Below are positions 33,627-42,809 of a DNA stretch of 64,000 bases, piece by piece; position 1 is the stretch's first letter; each line of letters opens with the position of its first letter. Source of the stretch: Bradyrhizobium sediminis. GTDB lineage: Bacteria; Pseudomonadota; Alphaproteobacteria; Rhizobiales; Xanthobacteraceae. The notes under the pieces are model-generated. The model saw only the letters and a list, made by a program, of their open reading frames with translations. It had not been told where the DNA came from and made no database searches. Both the position numbers and the translations under genes were made by a program. The stretch lies in contig NZ_CP076134.1 of the NCBI RefSeq assembly GCF_018736085.1, forward strand, positions 1,188,501 through 1,252,500. Reading direction: 5' to 3'.

Positions 33627-34898
33627 TCAGCCGGCAATCCGCACCGGCAGGGTCTCGTAACCCTTGACGAAGCTCGAATACACCCGCTTGGGCTCGCCGA
33701 CCACCTCAATATTGTCGAAACGCTTGAGGATTTCTTCCCAGATGATTTTGAGTTGCAGCTCGGCCAGCCTGATCCCGACGCAACGGTGGATGCCGAAGCC
33801 GAAGGAGAGGTGGGTGCGCGGCCGGGCCCGGTCGATGATGAAGTCGTAGGGGCGGTCGATGATCTCCTCATCGCGGTTGCCCGAGACGTACCACATCACG
33901 ACCTTGTCGCCTTTTTTGATCTGCCTGCCGCGGAATTCGAAGTCCTCCAGCGCAGTCCGGCGCATATGCGCCAGCGGCGTCTGCCAGCGGATCACCTCCG
34001 GCACGAAACTGTCGATCAGATCGGGATTTTCGCGCAGCTTCTTGTACTGATCCGGATTCTTGTTCAGGGCATAGACGCTGCCCGACAGCGTGTTGCGGGT
34101 GGTGTCGTTGCCGCCGACGATCAACAGGATCAGGTTGCCGAGGAAATTCTTCGGGTCCATGTCGCGGGTGGCGTCGCTGTGCGCCATCATCGACAACAGG
34201 TCGCTCTTCGGCGGCTGGTTGATGCGCTCCTTCCAGAGCCCGGCGAAATACGTCGCGCATTCCAGCAGTTCGACCTGGCGGTCTTCTTCGGTCGCGACCA
34301 GGCCGTCCGGACCGGGAAGCGTGGTGGCGATGTCGGACCAGCGCGTCAGTTTGCGGCGGTCCTCCCAGGGGAAGTCGAACAGCACCGCGAGCATCTGCGT
34401 GGTCAGCTCGATCGAGACCTTGTCGACCCAGTCGAACACCTCGTTCTTCGGCAGGTTGTCGAGGCACTCCGCCGAGCGCTTGCGGATATTGATCGCGAGC
34501 TGGTCGAGATGCGTCGGCGTGAACATCGGCGCCACGGTCTTGCGCTGCGCCGAGTGGCGCGGCTGATCCATGGCGATGAAGCTTTCGCGGCGCAGGTCGG
34601 GCGCGACGTCGCGGATGGTGATGCCGCCGAGGGAAGCCGCCGACGAGAACACCGCATGGTTGGTCTCGATGTCCATGATGTCGTTGTATTTGGTCACCGA
34701 CCAGTACGGCCCGAACATGCTGTCCTTGCAGTAATGCACCGGGTCTTCCCGGCGCAGCCGGTCGAAATACGGCCAGAACGAATCGGTCCGGAACAGTTCG
34801 GGCTGGCTGACGTCGATTTCTGCAAGCGGAACGGACCATGCCTTGTCGGAAGCGGCCCTCAGATGGGAATCCCCGGCATGATCGATTGTTCCGTGCAT
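33627..34898 (-). CDS. cytochrome P450, CYP153 type (first of tandem pair)
   Basis: 423 residues from ATG at 34898, preceded by AGGAG; longer frames upstream are not credible. Cys373 in SFGFGIHRCVGIRLAELQLK, I-helix VGGNDTTRNTLSG, VPEVIRWQTPLAHMRRTALE and VVMWYVSGNRDEEIID. It shares the whole architecture with the next gene but differs across the N-terminal third and in the central VATEEDRQVELLECATYFAG region, so the duplication is old and substrate ranges may differ. First gene of the minus-strand block, divergent from isovaleryl-CoA dehydrogenase. Confidence 0.92.
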   Translation of the reverse strand: MHGTIDHAGDSHLRAASDKAWSVPLAEIDVSQPELFRTDSFWPYFDRLRREDPVHYCKDSMFGPYWSVTKYNDIMDIETNHAVFSSAASLGGITIRDVAPDLRRESFIAMDQPRHSAQRKTVAPMFTPTHLDQLAINIRKRSAECLDNLPKNEVFDWVDKVSIELTTQMLAVLFDFPWEDRRKLTRWSDIATTLPGPDGLVATEEDRQVELLECATYFAGLWKERINQPPKSDLLSMMAHSDATRDMDPKNFLGNLILLIVGGNDTTRNTLSGSVYALNKNPDQYKKLRENPDLIDSFVPEVIRWQTPLAHMRRTALEDFEFRGRQIKKGDKVVMWYVSGNRDEEIIDRPYDFIIDRARPRTHLSFGFGIHRCVGIRLAELQLKIIWEEILKRFDNIEVVGEPKRVYSSFVKGYETLPVRIAG

Positions 34899-35144
34899 CG
34901 GACCTCTCCTTGTTATTCCGTCATCCCGTCGAGACCTCCGTGATTGGCTCCGGAGGGCGATTATTGGGCGAATTACATCCCGTTGCGCGCGCCAGAGCAA
35001 GGGCGAGTTTGCCGCAATCCGCCGCGTGGCATGCCAAGCGGGCGGAAGGCCCCTTCTCAGCATCTTTGGCCCGTGACAAGGTTATTTCCAAAGAATAAGG
35101 CTCTGCGTCAGCACCAGTGCCATTTGCCCGGAGGCAGCCCGACC

Positions 35145-36317
35145 ATGATCCCCAACGCGTATCGGATTTTCAATTTCGATCTCGGCGAAACCGCGGACGC
35201 CATCCGCGAAACCGTGCATGCTTTCTCGTCCAACGAGATCGCGCCGCGCGCCGCCGAAATCGACCGCAGCAACCAGTTTCCCCGCGACCTGTGGCCGAAA
35301 ATCGGCGCGCTCGGCCTGCACGGGATCACCGTCGAGGAGGAGTATGGCGGATCGGGCTTGGGCTATCTCGAGCATTGCATCGCGGTCGAGGAAATGTCGC
35401 GCGCCTCGGCGGCGGTCGGGCTGTCCTATGGCGCGCATTCGAACCTGTGCGTCAACCAGATCCGCCGCAACGGCAGCGAGGCGCAGAAGCGGAAATATCT
35501 GCCCAAGCTGATTTCGGGCGAACATGTCGGCTCATTGGCGATGTCGGAGCCGGGCGCCGGCTCCGACGTGGTGTCGATGACGACCCGCGCCGAAAAGAAG
35601 GGCGACCGCTTCGTCATCAACGGCAGCAAGATGTGGATCACCAACGGCCCGGTCGCCGATACGCTGGTGGTCTATGCCAAGACCGATCCCGGCGCCGGTC
35701 CGCGCGGCATGACCGCCTTCATCATCGAAAAGGGCATGAAGGGGTTTTCCACCGCGCAGAAGCTCGACAAGCTCGGCATGCGCGGTTCCGACACCTGCGA
35801 GCTGGTGTTCGACAATTGCGAAGTGCCGGAAGAAAACGTGCTGAGCGAGGTCGGCCGCGGCGTCAACGTGCTGATGTCCGGCCTCGATTACGAGCGCGCG
35901 GTGCTGGCGGCGGGCCCGCTCGGCATCATGCAGGCGTGCATGGACGTGGTGCTGCCTTACGTGCACGAGCGCAAGCAGTTCGGCCAGCCGATCGGCACCT
36001 TCCAGCTGGTGCAGGGCAAGATCGCCGACATGTACACCACGATGAATGCGTCCCGCGCCTACGTCTATGCGGTGGCGAAGGCCTGCGACCGCGGCGAGAC
36101 AACGCGCGAGGATGCCGCCGGCGCCATACTCTATGCCGCGGAAAAGGCGACGCAATGCGCGCTCGACGCCATCCAGTTGCTCGGCGGCAACGGTTATATC
36201 AACGATTATCCGACCGGCCGCCTGCTGCGCGACGCCAAGCTCTACGAGATCGGCGCCGGCACCAGCGAAATCCGCCGCATGCTGATCGGGCGCGAGCTGT
36301 TCGAGAAGTCGGCTTGA
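35145..36317 (+). CDS. ivd: isovaleryl-CoA dehydrogenase
   Basis: 390 residues from ATG at 35145 with GGAGGC in front; an upstream extension of the frame has no support. [20 protein letters not shown] is a usual IVD beginning. Blocks include [60 protein letters not shown] with the Glu of DYER as the expected catalytic base of this branch, and [20 protein letters not shown]. It oxidises isovaleryl-CoA to 3-methylcrotonyl-CoA in leucine breakdown, giving electrons to ETF. The methylcrotonyl-CoA carboxylase genes that often follow are absent here. Confidence 0.92.
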   Translation: MIPNAYRIFNFDLGETADAIRETVHAFSSNEIAPRAAEIDRSNQFPRDLWPKIGALGLHGITVEEEYGGSGLGYLEHCIAVEEMSRASAAVGLSYGAHSNLCVNQIRRNGSEAQKRKYLPKLISGEHVGSLAMSEPGAGSDVVSMTTRAEKKGDRFVINGSKMWITNGPVADTLVVYAKTDPGAGPRGMTAFIIEKGMKGFSTAQKLDKLGMRGSDTCELVFDNCEVPEENVLSEVGRGVNVLMSGLDYERAVLAAGPLGIMQACMDVVLPYVHERKQFGQPIGTFQLVQGKIADMYTTMNASRAYVYAVAKACDRGETTREDAAGAILYAAEKATQCALDAIQLLGGNGYINDYPTGRLLRDAKLYEIGAGTSEIRRMLIGRELFEKSA

Positions 36318-36321
36318 TCTC

Positions 36322-36351
36322 GTCGTCCCTGCGAACGTTCGCAGGGACGAC
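36322..36351. repeat. perfect 30-base palindrome after ivd
   Basis: GTCGTCCCTGCGAAC followed directly by its exact reverse complement. It lies five bases after the ivd stop, between convergent genes. No T-run; it could be a bidirectional transcription barrier or a remnant of another dispersed palindromic family. Confidence 0.8.
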
Positions 36352-36364
36352 GCGTCGAGACTTC

Positions 36365-37180
36365 CTACTCCGTCAGTCCGTTCACCTTCCTCACCCACCT
36401 TCGCACGTCCACCAGCACCGCGGGCAGGACTTCCTTGACCTCTGCCACCGTCATGCCGGCCTTGATGCGCGGGTCGTACAAGAGGTTGAGGATGTACTGG
36501 TCGTAGACGTCGAAGAAACCCATCGAGACGCTGTCGTTGAACATGGTCCACGGCACCGTGGCGGTGTCGTTGATCGGCCCCAGCGACTGCAGCAGCTCCT
36601 CATAGGCGCAATCGAAAAAGGTGAAATCGCCATTGTCGACCGTAATGATGACGTCGGAATGCTCGATCTCGAATTGTTCATTCTTGCGAAAGCCGGACAG
36701 GCACTGCGGATCGAGTGAGCCGCGAATCTCGCGGGCCCTTTCGCTGCCGTAGAATGTCGAAATGGTGCGATTGAGATCGCGGTCGCGCACCAGCTTGACC
36801 CGAACATTGGCGCCGTCGCCGGTGTCGGCCATGGCGATATCGAGATGCTGAACCCGCCTGGCGATATCGGCGACGATCTTCGTCAATTGGGCCTTTCGAT
36901 CCGACCGGTTGCCGTCGGCGAACACGCGCACCGGCGTTTGATATTTCCGGATGCGATCGACCCGGCCGGCGAGATGGTATTCGGCGCCGAAGGCGGTCTT
37001 GAGGAAGCCGTCGACGATCTCGCTGTCGGTGAAGATCTTCCTTTCGGCGCGCTGACGCGAGGCGATCGCGGGAATTTCGGCCGACGCAACGGGCGGCCAG
37101 GCGACGGCCTCAAACCCGATGCCGGCTAGCATGACCGCAACTATCCGGAGAAAATGCCAAGACCAGTCGAGAGCGCTCAT
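36365..37180 (-). CDS. exported DUF2927 protein
   Basis: 271 residues from ATG at 37180. The N-terminal hydrophobic segment (FLRIVAVMLAGIGFEAVAW) is a signal peptide or anchor ending near ASAEIPA. The core shows the DUF2927 pattern: IVDGFLKTAFGAEY, RKYQTPVRVFADGN, CLSGFRKN, FFDCAYEELLQSLGPINDTA and FNDSVSMGFFDVYDQYILNL. Cysteines in QCLSGF and FDCAYEE may form a disulfide. DUF2927 proteins are exported, sometimes lipid-anchored, with unproven function. It lies next to an L,D-transpeptidase gene, so a cell-wall role is possible. Confidence 0.85.
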   Translation of the reverse strand: MSALDWSWHFLRIVAVMLAGIGFEAVAWPPVASAEIPAIASRQRAERKIFTDSEIVDGFLKTAFGAEYHLAGRVDRIRKYQTPVRVFADGNRSDRKAQLTKIVADIARRVQHLDIAMADTGDGANVRVKLVRDRDLNRTISTFYGSERAREIRGSLDPQCLSGFRKNEQFEIEHSDVIITVDNGDFTFFDCAYEELLQSLGPINDTATVPWTMFNDSVSMGFFDVYDQYILNLLYDPRIKAGMTVAEVKEVLPAVLVDVRRWVRKVNGLTE

Positions 37181-37250
37181 CCTGGTGACGCTGCAGCAAT
37201 CGGAGCGGGCGCGCAAGGCTTGATCGCGCGCCCCCGGCGCAGATACCCGT

Positions 37251-37823
37251 CTAGTTCTTCACGACCACCGGGGTGCCGACGGAAACCCGGCTGTAAAGGT
37301 CGGTCACGTCGTCGTTGGTCATGCGGAAGCAGCCGGAGGACACCGCCTGGCCGATCGTCTCCGGCTCGTTCGAGCCGTGGATGCGGTAGAGCGTCGAGCC
37401 CAGATACATCGCCCGTGCCCCGAGCGGGTTGTCGACGCCGCCGGCCATGTGGCGCGGCAGATCGGGCCGCCGCCTCAGCATCTGCGAGGGCGGCGTCCAG
37501 CTCGGCCATTCCTTCTTTGCCGAAATGCGGTGGGTGCCCGACCAGCGGAAACCGTCGCGGCCGACGCCGATGCCGTAGCGTAGCGCCTGGCCATTGGACA
37601 GCACGAGGTAAAGCCGCCGCTCGGCGGTATCGATGTAGATGGTGCCGGGCGCATAATTACCGGAAAAGCTCACGGTCTGCCGCCGAATCGGGCTGGAGCC
37701 GCCGACGCTGAAATTGGGTCCGCCGCCCATGATATCGCGTATGTCGAAACCCTGGGCCTGGGCATGACCGGCGCCCGTCAGCAATGTCGTAGCCGCAACC
37801 AGCAAAGCAAAAGCCCGGACCAT
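37251..37823 (-). CDS. L,D-transpeptidase (YkuD/ErfK family)
   Basis: 190 residues from ATG at 37823 (MVRAFALLVAATTLLTGAGH, signal peptide). The YkuD domain runs from about 60 with GTIYIDTAERRLYLVLSNG and YGIGVGRDGFRWSG, and ends in the catalytic motif with His149 (YRIHGSNEPETIG) and Cys165 (AVSSGCFRMTNDDV). It should form 3-3 cross-links in peptidoglycan or attach proteins to it, in the periplasm. Full-length for the short rhizobial members. The stop is 70 bases upstream of the DUF2927 start. Confidence 0.95.
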   Translation of the reverse strand: MVRAFALLVAATTLLTGAGHAQAQGFDIRDIMGGGPNFSVGGSSPIRRQTVSFSGNYAPGTIYIDTAERRLYLVLSNGQALRYGIGVGRDGFRWSGTHRISAKKEWPSWTPPSQMLRRRPDLPRHMAGGVDNPLGARAMYLGSTLYRIHGSNEPETIGQAVSSGCFRMTNDDVTDLYSRVSVGTPVVVKN

Positions 37824-38043
37824 TATCTTCCCCGCAAAAATCCCGTTCCCGGCGCGACAGGCCACAATTGGCGCAGTTTCGCAAGCAACGAGCCCGTGAG
37901 CGCCTGATTTTCAAACACGGCGGTTAAAAAAGCACCCGCTTGTTGCGCGATGGCAGCAATGTCCGCGTAACCTTTGACGAAACCCGCCAGGAATGATTGA
38001 TCCTCAAGGAGATGCTTCAAGAAACGATCGCGAACGGGAGTGA

Positions 38044-39591
38044 ATGATGAACGGTGCGGAAAGTCTGGTGCGGACATTGGTCGCCGGCGGCGTTGACGTC
38101 TGCTTCGCCAATCCCGGCACCTCGGAGATGCATTTTGTCGCCGCACTGGACCGGGTCGAGGGCATGCGCTGCGTGCTCGGCCTGTTCGAGGGCGTGGTGA
38201 CGGGCGCGGCCGACGGCTATTTCCGCATGAAGGGCTCGCCGGCTTCCACCCTGCTGCATCTCGGCCCCGGCCTCGCCAACGGCCTTGCCAATCTGCACAA
38301 CGCCAAGAAGGCGAATTCCGGCATCGTCAATATCGTCGGCCAGCACGCGGTCTATCATATCGGATTTAACGCGCCGCTGACCTCCGACATCGAAGGCCTG
38401 GCGCGGCCGATGTCGTCCTGGGTGCGGACCTCGCCGGATGCGAAATCGGTCGCCAGGGACGGCGCCGCCGCGATCGCCGCGGCCAAGAGCTCTCCGCCGC
38501 AGATCGCCACGCTGATCCTGCCCGCCGATACCGCATGGAACGAGGCCGATGGCATCGCCCAGGTGCCGGAGGAATCCCAGCGCGTCAGCTATTCGTCGCA
38601 GGCCGTCGACAATGCCGCGAAGGTGCTGCGCGGCGGCGCGCAGACGCTGTTGCTATTGACCGGCAATGCGCTGACCGAGCAGGGCCTGGCGCTGGCGGCA
38701 CAGATCGCCGGCAAGACCGGCTGCAAGGTGATGGGCCAGACCTATAATCCGCGGATGGCGCGCGGGCGGGGGCGGTTCTCGATCGACCGGATCCCTTACG
38801 TGATCGAGCAGGCGCTGCCGATCCTGAAGGATTTCAAGCATATCGTGCTGGTCGAGGCCAACGATCCCGTGGCGTTCTTCGCCTATCCGAACAAGCCGAG
38901 CCTGCTCAAGCCGGAGGGCTGCGAGGTCCATCGCATGACCTCGGGCGGCGAGAACTCGGTCGCGGCCCTGGAGGCGCTGGCCTCGGCGCTCGGCGCCAGG
39001 CCGCAGGATGCAAAACCGCAGGCCCTGGTCGAGCTGGTGAAGCCGACCGGCGCGCTGACGCATGCCTCGATCGCGCAGGCGATCGCGATGGCGATCCCGG
39101 AAAACGCCATCGTGGTCGACGAATCCGTCACCACCGGCCGCGGCTTCTTTCCGCCGACCGCGGCGGCTCACCAGCACGACTGGCTGCAGAACATGGGCGG
39201 CTCGATCGGTTTCTCGACGCCGGTCGCGACCGGGGCGGCGGTGGCCTGCCCGGACCGCAAGGTGATCTGCATGGTCGGCGACGGCAGCGCGATGTACACG
39301 CTGCAGTCGCTGTGGACGCAGGCCCGCGAAGGCCTCAACGTCCTCACCATCGTGTTCGCCAACCGCATCTATCAGATCTTGCGCGGCGAATTCGACGGCG
39401 TCGGCGCCGGCGAGCCCGGTCAGCGCGCCCAGGACATGCTCAGGATCGACCGCCCCACGCTCGACTGGGTCGCACTCGCCAAGGGCATGGGGGTTCCCGG
39501 CCGCGCGGTCACCACATCGGACGAATTCGTCAAGGCGCTGGCCGAAGGCGTCGCCGAACAGGGACCGCGGCTGATCGAAGTCCAGATGTAG
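38044..39591 (+). CDS. thiamine diphosphate enzyme, acetolactate synthase large subunit-like
   Basis: 515 residues; ATG at 38044 or 38047, with GGGAG just upstream. ThDP enzyme blocks: VCFANPGTSEMHFVAALDRV, LGLFEGVVTGAADGYFRMKG (Glu for ThDP), LLHLGPGLANGLANLHNA, and MVGDGSAMYTLQSLWTQARE with FANR. It is shorter than biosynthetic acetolactate synthases and has no partner small-subunit gene, so a decarboxylase or ligase of unknown substrate is more likely. Such stand-alone enzymes are common in Bradyrhizobium. Unlike the enzyme at 27293 it lacks the NPGSTELPFL and LHSAAG active-site set. Confidence 0.85.
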   Translation: MMNGAESLVRTLVAGGVDVCFANPGTSEMHFVAALDRVEGMRCVLGLFEGVVTGAADGYFRMKGSPASTLLHLGPGLANGLANLHNAKKANSGIVNIVGQHAVYHIGFNAPLTSDIEGLARPMSSWVRTSPDAKSVARDGAAAIAAAKSSPPQIATLILPADTAWNEADGIAQVPEESQRVSYSSQAVDNAAKVLRGGAQTLLLLTGNALTEQGLALAAQIAGKTGCKVMGQTYNPRMARGRGRFSIDRIPYVIEQALPILKDFKHIVLVEANDPVAFFAYPNKPSLLKPEGCEVHRMTSGGENSVAALEALASALGARPQDAKPQALVELVKPTGALTHASIAQAIAMAIPENAIVVDESVTTGRGFFPPTAAAHQHDWLQNMGGSIGFSTPVATGAAVACPDRKVICMVGDGSAMYTLQSLWTQAREGLNVLTIVFANRIYQILRGEFDGVGAGEPGQRAQDMLRIDRPTLDWVALAKGMGVPGRAVTTSDEFVKALAEGVAEQGPRLIEVQM

Positions 39592-39623
39592 AGGGCGGAA
39601 GGCGCGATCGACTTGCGGCGCTC

Positions 39624-39680
39624 GTCATGGCCGGGAGGACATAGGCGAGCGTTCTTCGAACGGCCAAGCCCGGCCATGAC
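39624..39680. repeat. palindromic repeat, family D
   Basis: 57 bases with ends GTCATGGCCGGG and CCCGGCCATGAC, exact inverse of each other, and a small inner inverted repeat CGTTC/GAACG. Same general design as families A and B but a different sequence. Only one copy is seen in the window. Confidence 0.75.
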
Positions 39681-39771
39681 GGAACTGCAAATCGCCTTTA
39701 AGTTGTCAGAGAGTCCGAAAAAGCTCGATGCATTTCCGGTCAGGCGCTAAGGTGTCGCTGTCGGAGGCCAC

Positions 39772-40275
39772 ATGCAAGGCGAGTTGAACAGGGTTGTAGC
39801 CGCGCTTCGGGCATTCTATGCGGACGAGGCCTTTCTGTTCGCGAAGGACGTCGGCGAGCGCACGCTGACGCACCGGCTGGCGGTGCACCTCGAAAAGCAG
39901 TTTTCGGGATGGAACGTCGATTGTGACTACAACCGGCTCGGCGAGCGCAGGCTGCGAATGCCGCATGGCACGATCGTCTCGACCGACGACGAGTTCGGAA
40001 AGTCCGTCTATCCCGACATCGTGGTGCACCAGCGCGAGATTCCCAACAATCTGCTCGCGATCGAAGTACGCAAGACATCCAATCATCAGCCGCCGGATCA
40101 CGATCGGCACAAGCTCCGCGCGCTGACCGATCCGCATTTGTGGTTCGCCTACGGGATCGGGCTCTATCTCGTGCTGGGAAAGACGAGTGTCGCCTCGGAC
40201 GTCTATGTCGGTGGAGTGGTCGACCAGGCCCAATCGGCCTGGCTGGCCGGGCGGCTCGGGGATATCGGGCTGTAG
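39772..40275 (+). CDS. small protein with PD-(D/E)XK nuclease-like pattern
   Basis: 167 residues. Family not recognised by name. Pattern of a restriction-nuclease-like core: an N-terminal helix with Glu30 (ERTLTHRLAVHLEK), then YPDIVVHQ with Asp82, then LLAIEVRKTSN with Glu98 and Arg100-Lys101, and a later helix plus FAYGIGLYLVLG strand. In PD-(D/E)XK enzymes the last motif is ExK; here the middle position is Arg with Lys next to it, so activity is open. No methylase, helicase or toxin/antitoxin partner is beside it. Alternative: a degenerate member serving only to bind DNA. Confidence 0.78.
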   Translation: MQGELNRVVAALRAFYADEAFLFAKDVGERTLTHRLAVHLEKQFSGWNVDCDYNRLGERRLRMPHGTIVSTDDEFGKSVYPDIVVHQREIPNNLLAIEVRKTSNHQPPDHDRHKLRALTDPHLWFAYGIGLYLVLGKTSVASDVYVGGVVDQAQSAWLAGRLGDIGL

Positions 40276-40402
40276 TATGAAGCCAAACGGCGGAGCTGAA
40301 CATCAGGATCATCAGCCATTTTTAGAGCTTTAGAGCCTCAATTCACTGAAAGTTAGCTCTTTCGTTCAATCCTGCCCATTGATCCCAGTGGACCAGGCAG
40401 CG

Positions 40403-41662
40403 ATGGCAGACGAGCTTGCTGATACCGACAAGGTACGGGAACGGGTGGATGCGTACGCCGCCTGGGTCACGCAGCTGCGAAGCGGCGGATCGGTTCCTGA
40501 ACTCCATCCTGACAGTTCCGATCCGTTGGCCCGGCTCGCCCGGGAACTGCAACTCCTCGCAGACACGCTGGCTCGGCGGGAGCGGGAGCTCCGGCAGCTG
40601 TTCGATCTGGTCGAGACTGTGGAGCAGGGCGTGTTGGTGGAAGACGTCCTGAGCCGCATCTTCGATGGCTTTGCCGGGTTGATCCCGTACGAGCGTATCG
40701 GCTGCGCGTTTCTTTCGGGTGATGGCATTCACCTGACCGCTTACTGGGCCCGTTCGAAGCTTGGGTCGGTCCAGGTCTCGGCGGGATACTCCCGGCCCCT
40801 GGCCGGTAGCAGCCTGGAGCAGATACTGCTCACGGGCCAGCCACGTATTATTAATGACCTGGAAAGCTACCTGGAAGCCAAGCCCGAGTCGGATTCAACC
40901 CGGCGGATCGTTCTGGAAGGGGGACGTTCCAGTCTTACCTGCCCGCTGATCGTTGACGATCGGCCGATCGGATTCCTGTTCTTCACAAGCCGCGAAAAGA
41001 ATACCTATCGGGACGTGCACCAGACCATCTTCCGGCAGATAGCAAACCAGATTTCGCTCGTCATCGACAAGAGCCATCTCTACCAACAGATGATCGAGCG
41101 CAACCGCCAACTGGTGGAGGAAGGGCGAAAGCTCGAAGAGTCCGCAAGCCATGATGCCTTGACGGGAGTGCTCAACCGCGGCGCCATCATGCGGCTGGCG
41201 GAGCGGGCCTTCGCAGACGCAGCCAAGACGCATAAATCGGTTGGAATGATCATGGTCGATATCGATCATTTCAAGCGTATCAACGATACCCTGGGACATG
41301 CAGCGGGGGATGCAGCCCTGAAGGAGGTGACGCGCCGCCTCACGGGAGCACTTCGCCAAAGCGATCAACTCGGCCGGTATGGAGGCGAAGAGTTTCTGAT
41401 CATCATCGTGGACGCCACGTTTGAAACCATCAGCAAGACCGCCGAACGCCTGCGCCAGGCCATTGCCGTCTCACCTGTCGACCTCGGCAGCGAAGGCAGG
41501 ACCATCACGGCAAGCTTTGGCGTGGCGATTTCAGGCGGCGCCACCAACTCGGCGCAGGACGTGATTGCCGCTGCGGATCGCGCGCTCTACGCTGCGAAGA
41601 ACAGCGGCCGGAACCGTGTCGTGTTCGACAATCCGGATTTGGGCATCGCCGCGGCGCGGTGA
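40403..41662 (+). CDS. GAF-GGDEF diguanylate cyclase
   Basis: 419 residues from ATG at 40403; a TTG at 40379 would add eight. A coiled segment ([17 protein letters not shown]) precedes a GAF domain of about 60-215 ([40 protein letters not shown]). After a helical linker follows the GGDEF domain: [40 protein letters not shown], and signature GGEEF at residues 327-331. Five residues before it is RQSD, an RxxD inhibitory site, so the enzyme should be feedback-inhibited by c-di-GMP. Soluble, with the GAF domain as sensor of an unknown ligand. Confidence 0.94.
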   Translation: MADELADTDKVRERVDAYAAWVTQLRSGGSVPELHPDSSDPLARLARELQLLADTLARRERELRQLFDLVETVEQGVLVEDVLSRIFDGFAGLIPYERIGCAFLSGDGIHLTAYWARSKLGSVQVSAGYSRPLAGSSLEQILLTGQPRIINDLESYLEAKPESDSTRRIVLEGGRSSLTCPLIVDDRPIGFLFFTSREKNTYRDVHQTIFRQIANQISLVIDKSHLYQQMIERNRQLVEEGRKLEESASHDALTGVLNRGAIMRLAERAFADAAKTHKSVGMIMVDIDHFKRINDTLGHAAGDAALKEVTRRLTGALRQSDQLGRYGGEEFLIIIVDATFETISKTAERLRQAIAVSPVDLGSEGRTITASFGVAISGGATNSAQDVIAAADRALYAAKNSGRNRVVFDNPDLGIAAAR

Positions 41663-41750
41663 TGGCGTCAGGTGGCGGCAACTTCGCCGTCGATGCCGCT
41701 TTCCATGACCGTGCGATCGCCACCTCCTGGCATGGCAATTCGGTCGCCTG

Positions 41751-42284
41751 CTATAGTTTGATGATTTGTCCGCTCGTCACGTCGCTCGCGTCGAAACCGT
41801 TTTCCTCGCTGAACAGCGTGATGACGCCGACGATTCGCTCGACATGGGAGCCGTCGCAGGTGAAGGGCAGCAACAGCCGCTCATATCTGATGATCGGGCC
41901 GTCATCTTTGCGCACCGCCGTGAAGCTGAAGGATGGCTGTCGACTGGCCACCACCCGTCTGTAATGTTCGAGCGCTTGGTCCCTGATCGCCGGCGACAGG
42001 GTTTCGTCGAGGAACTGCCCGACGCGTCTTTCCGGGTACATGCGTTCGAACTGTGCCCCGCTCTTGACGATACGAAAGCGTGGCCCCGAATCGGTGTGGA
42101 CCACCTCGCAAATTGAAAGCTTGTCGACCGATCGCGAAATGTCCTCGGCCGCCAATGTACTGAATTGAGGAAGCTCTTGAGAACCGCGCAGCCGCTCCCA
42201 TAGCTTGAGCAACGACACCTGTTGGACGCAACGCATGCCCTGTGACGTGAATTGATCGTGGTAGCGCACTGGAAATCCATCCAT
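41751..42284 (-). CDS. PAS-domain protein (PAS_5 type)
   Basis: 177 residues from ATG at 42284; MRCVQQVSLL about 16 residues in is an alternative start. It carries LLKLWERLRGSQELPQFSTL followed by ISRSVDKLSICEVVHTDSGPRFRIVKSG, the pattern of the PAS_5 family found in Rhizobiales and Rhodospirillales. The C-terminal part (FTAVRKDDGPIIRYERLLLP, IVGVITLFSEENG) completes a PAS fold. There is no output domain, so it must work through partners or be a ligand-binding module. Convergent with the diguanylate cyclase gene. Confidence 0.82.
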   Translation of the reverse strand: MDGFPVRYHDQFTSQGMRCVQQVSLLKLWERLRGSQELPQFSTLAAEDISRSVDKLSICEVVHTDSGPRFRIVKSGAQFERMYPERRVGQFLDETLSPAIRDQALEHYRRVVASRQPSFSFTAVRKDDGPIIRYERLLLPFTCDGSHVERIVGVITLFSEENGFDASDVTSGQIIKL

Positions 42285-42809
42285 TCAAAATGACGATCAA
42301 AAGCGATCGGTGAATCCGTCAATGAAATCTTGGAATCGCAACGGGCCGGGACGGCGGGAGACTAGTGGAAGTTTGGCGCCGTTGCCATAAGTGTGGACGG
42401 TTTTTTGCAGCAAAACGATCCGGCCGAAACCGCACCGTCACGGAAGGCGACATCGCCGCCGCCTGAATCCTTTGAAGTTCGTCGCGCCGCCCGACCCTTC
42501 GGACGGTCTCCGCAAGTCTCCGTAAACGACTTCGAGCTACACAATAGTTCGGGGTGCGGAGTTAACGTGGCTGTCGATCCGCTATCCCTTCTCAAACCAA
42601 AATAGCCGCTGCTGCGTTCTTCGGACCGCAGCAGCGGCTTTTTTCCGTTGAAGCGGGACTGCGACCGCTGCTGTTTCAATATGGAATTGATCGGTCGCAA
42701 TTTGCATGCATCATGGTAGATGGATTGCGTTGGGGGCAGTCGCTACTGCGGGTCAGTCGCAACTGCGCGCGAGCGGTCGCTGTAACATTTATTATATCGG
42801 ACGAAGGCG
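42285..42809. other. 525-bp region without an established gene, with a candidate small RNA
   Basis: It holds a strong plus-strand intrinsic terminator at 42605. A 70-codon frame (GTG at 42393, MDGFLQQNDPAETAPSRKAT) ends exactly at the terminator, and within it GGAG precedes a GTG near 42568 that would encode only MAVDPLSLLKPK. Neither has family support. The strong terminator without a convincing gene favours a small regulatory RNA starting somewhere after 42300. The rest, 42650-42809, shows nothing I can identify. Confidence 0.5.
42605..42644 (+). terminator. perfect 12-bp intrinsic terminator
   Basis: GCCGCTGCTGCG, a ten-base loop, CGCAGCAGCGGC, then six T. The stem begins at the last base of the TAG codon that closes the 42393 frame. 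This is the cleanest terminator on the plus strand of the window. Confidence 0.92.

Noticed and set aside
35117..36718. A 533-codon plus-strand frame overlapping ivd
   Set aside because: Out-of-frame shadow of ivd with Arg-rich low-complexity composition.
42393..42605. A 70-residue protein ending at the terminator
   Set aside because: Kept only as part of a candidate small RNA region: GTG start without a ribosome site, no family, and no codon-level evidence available here.
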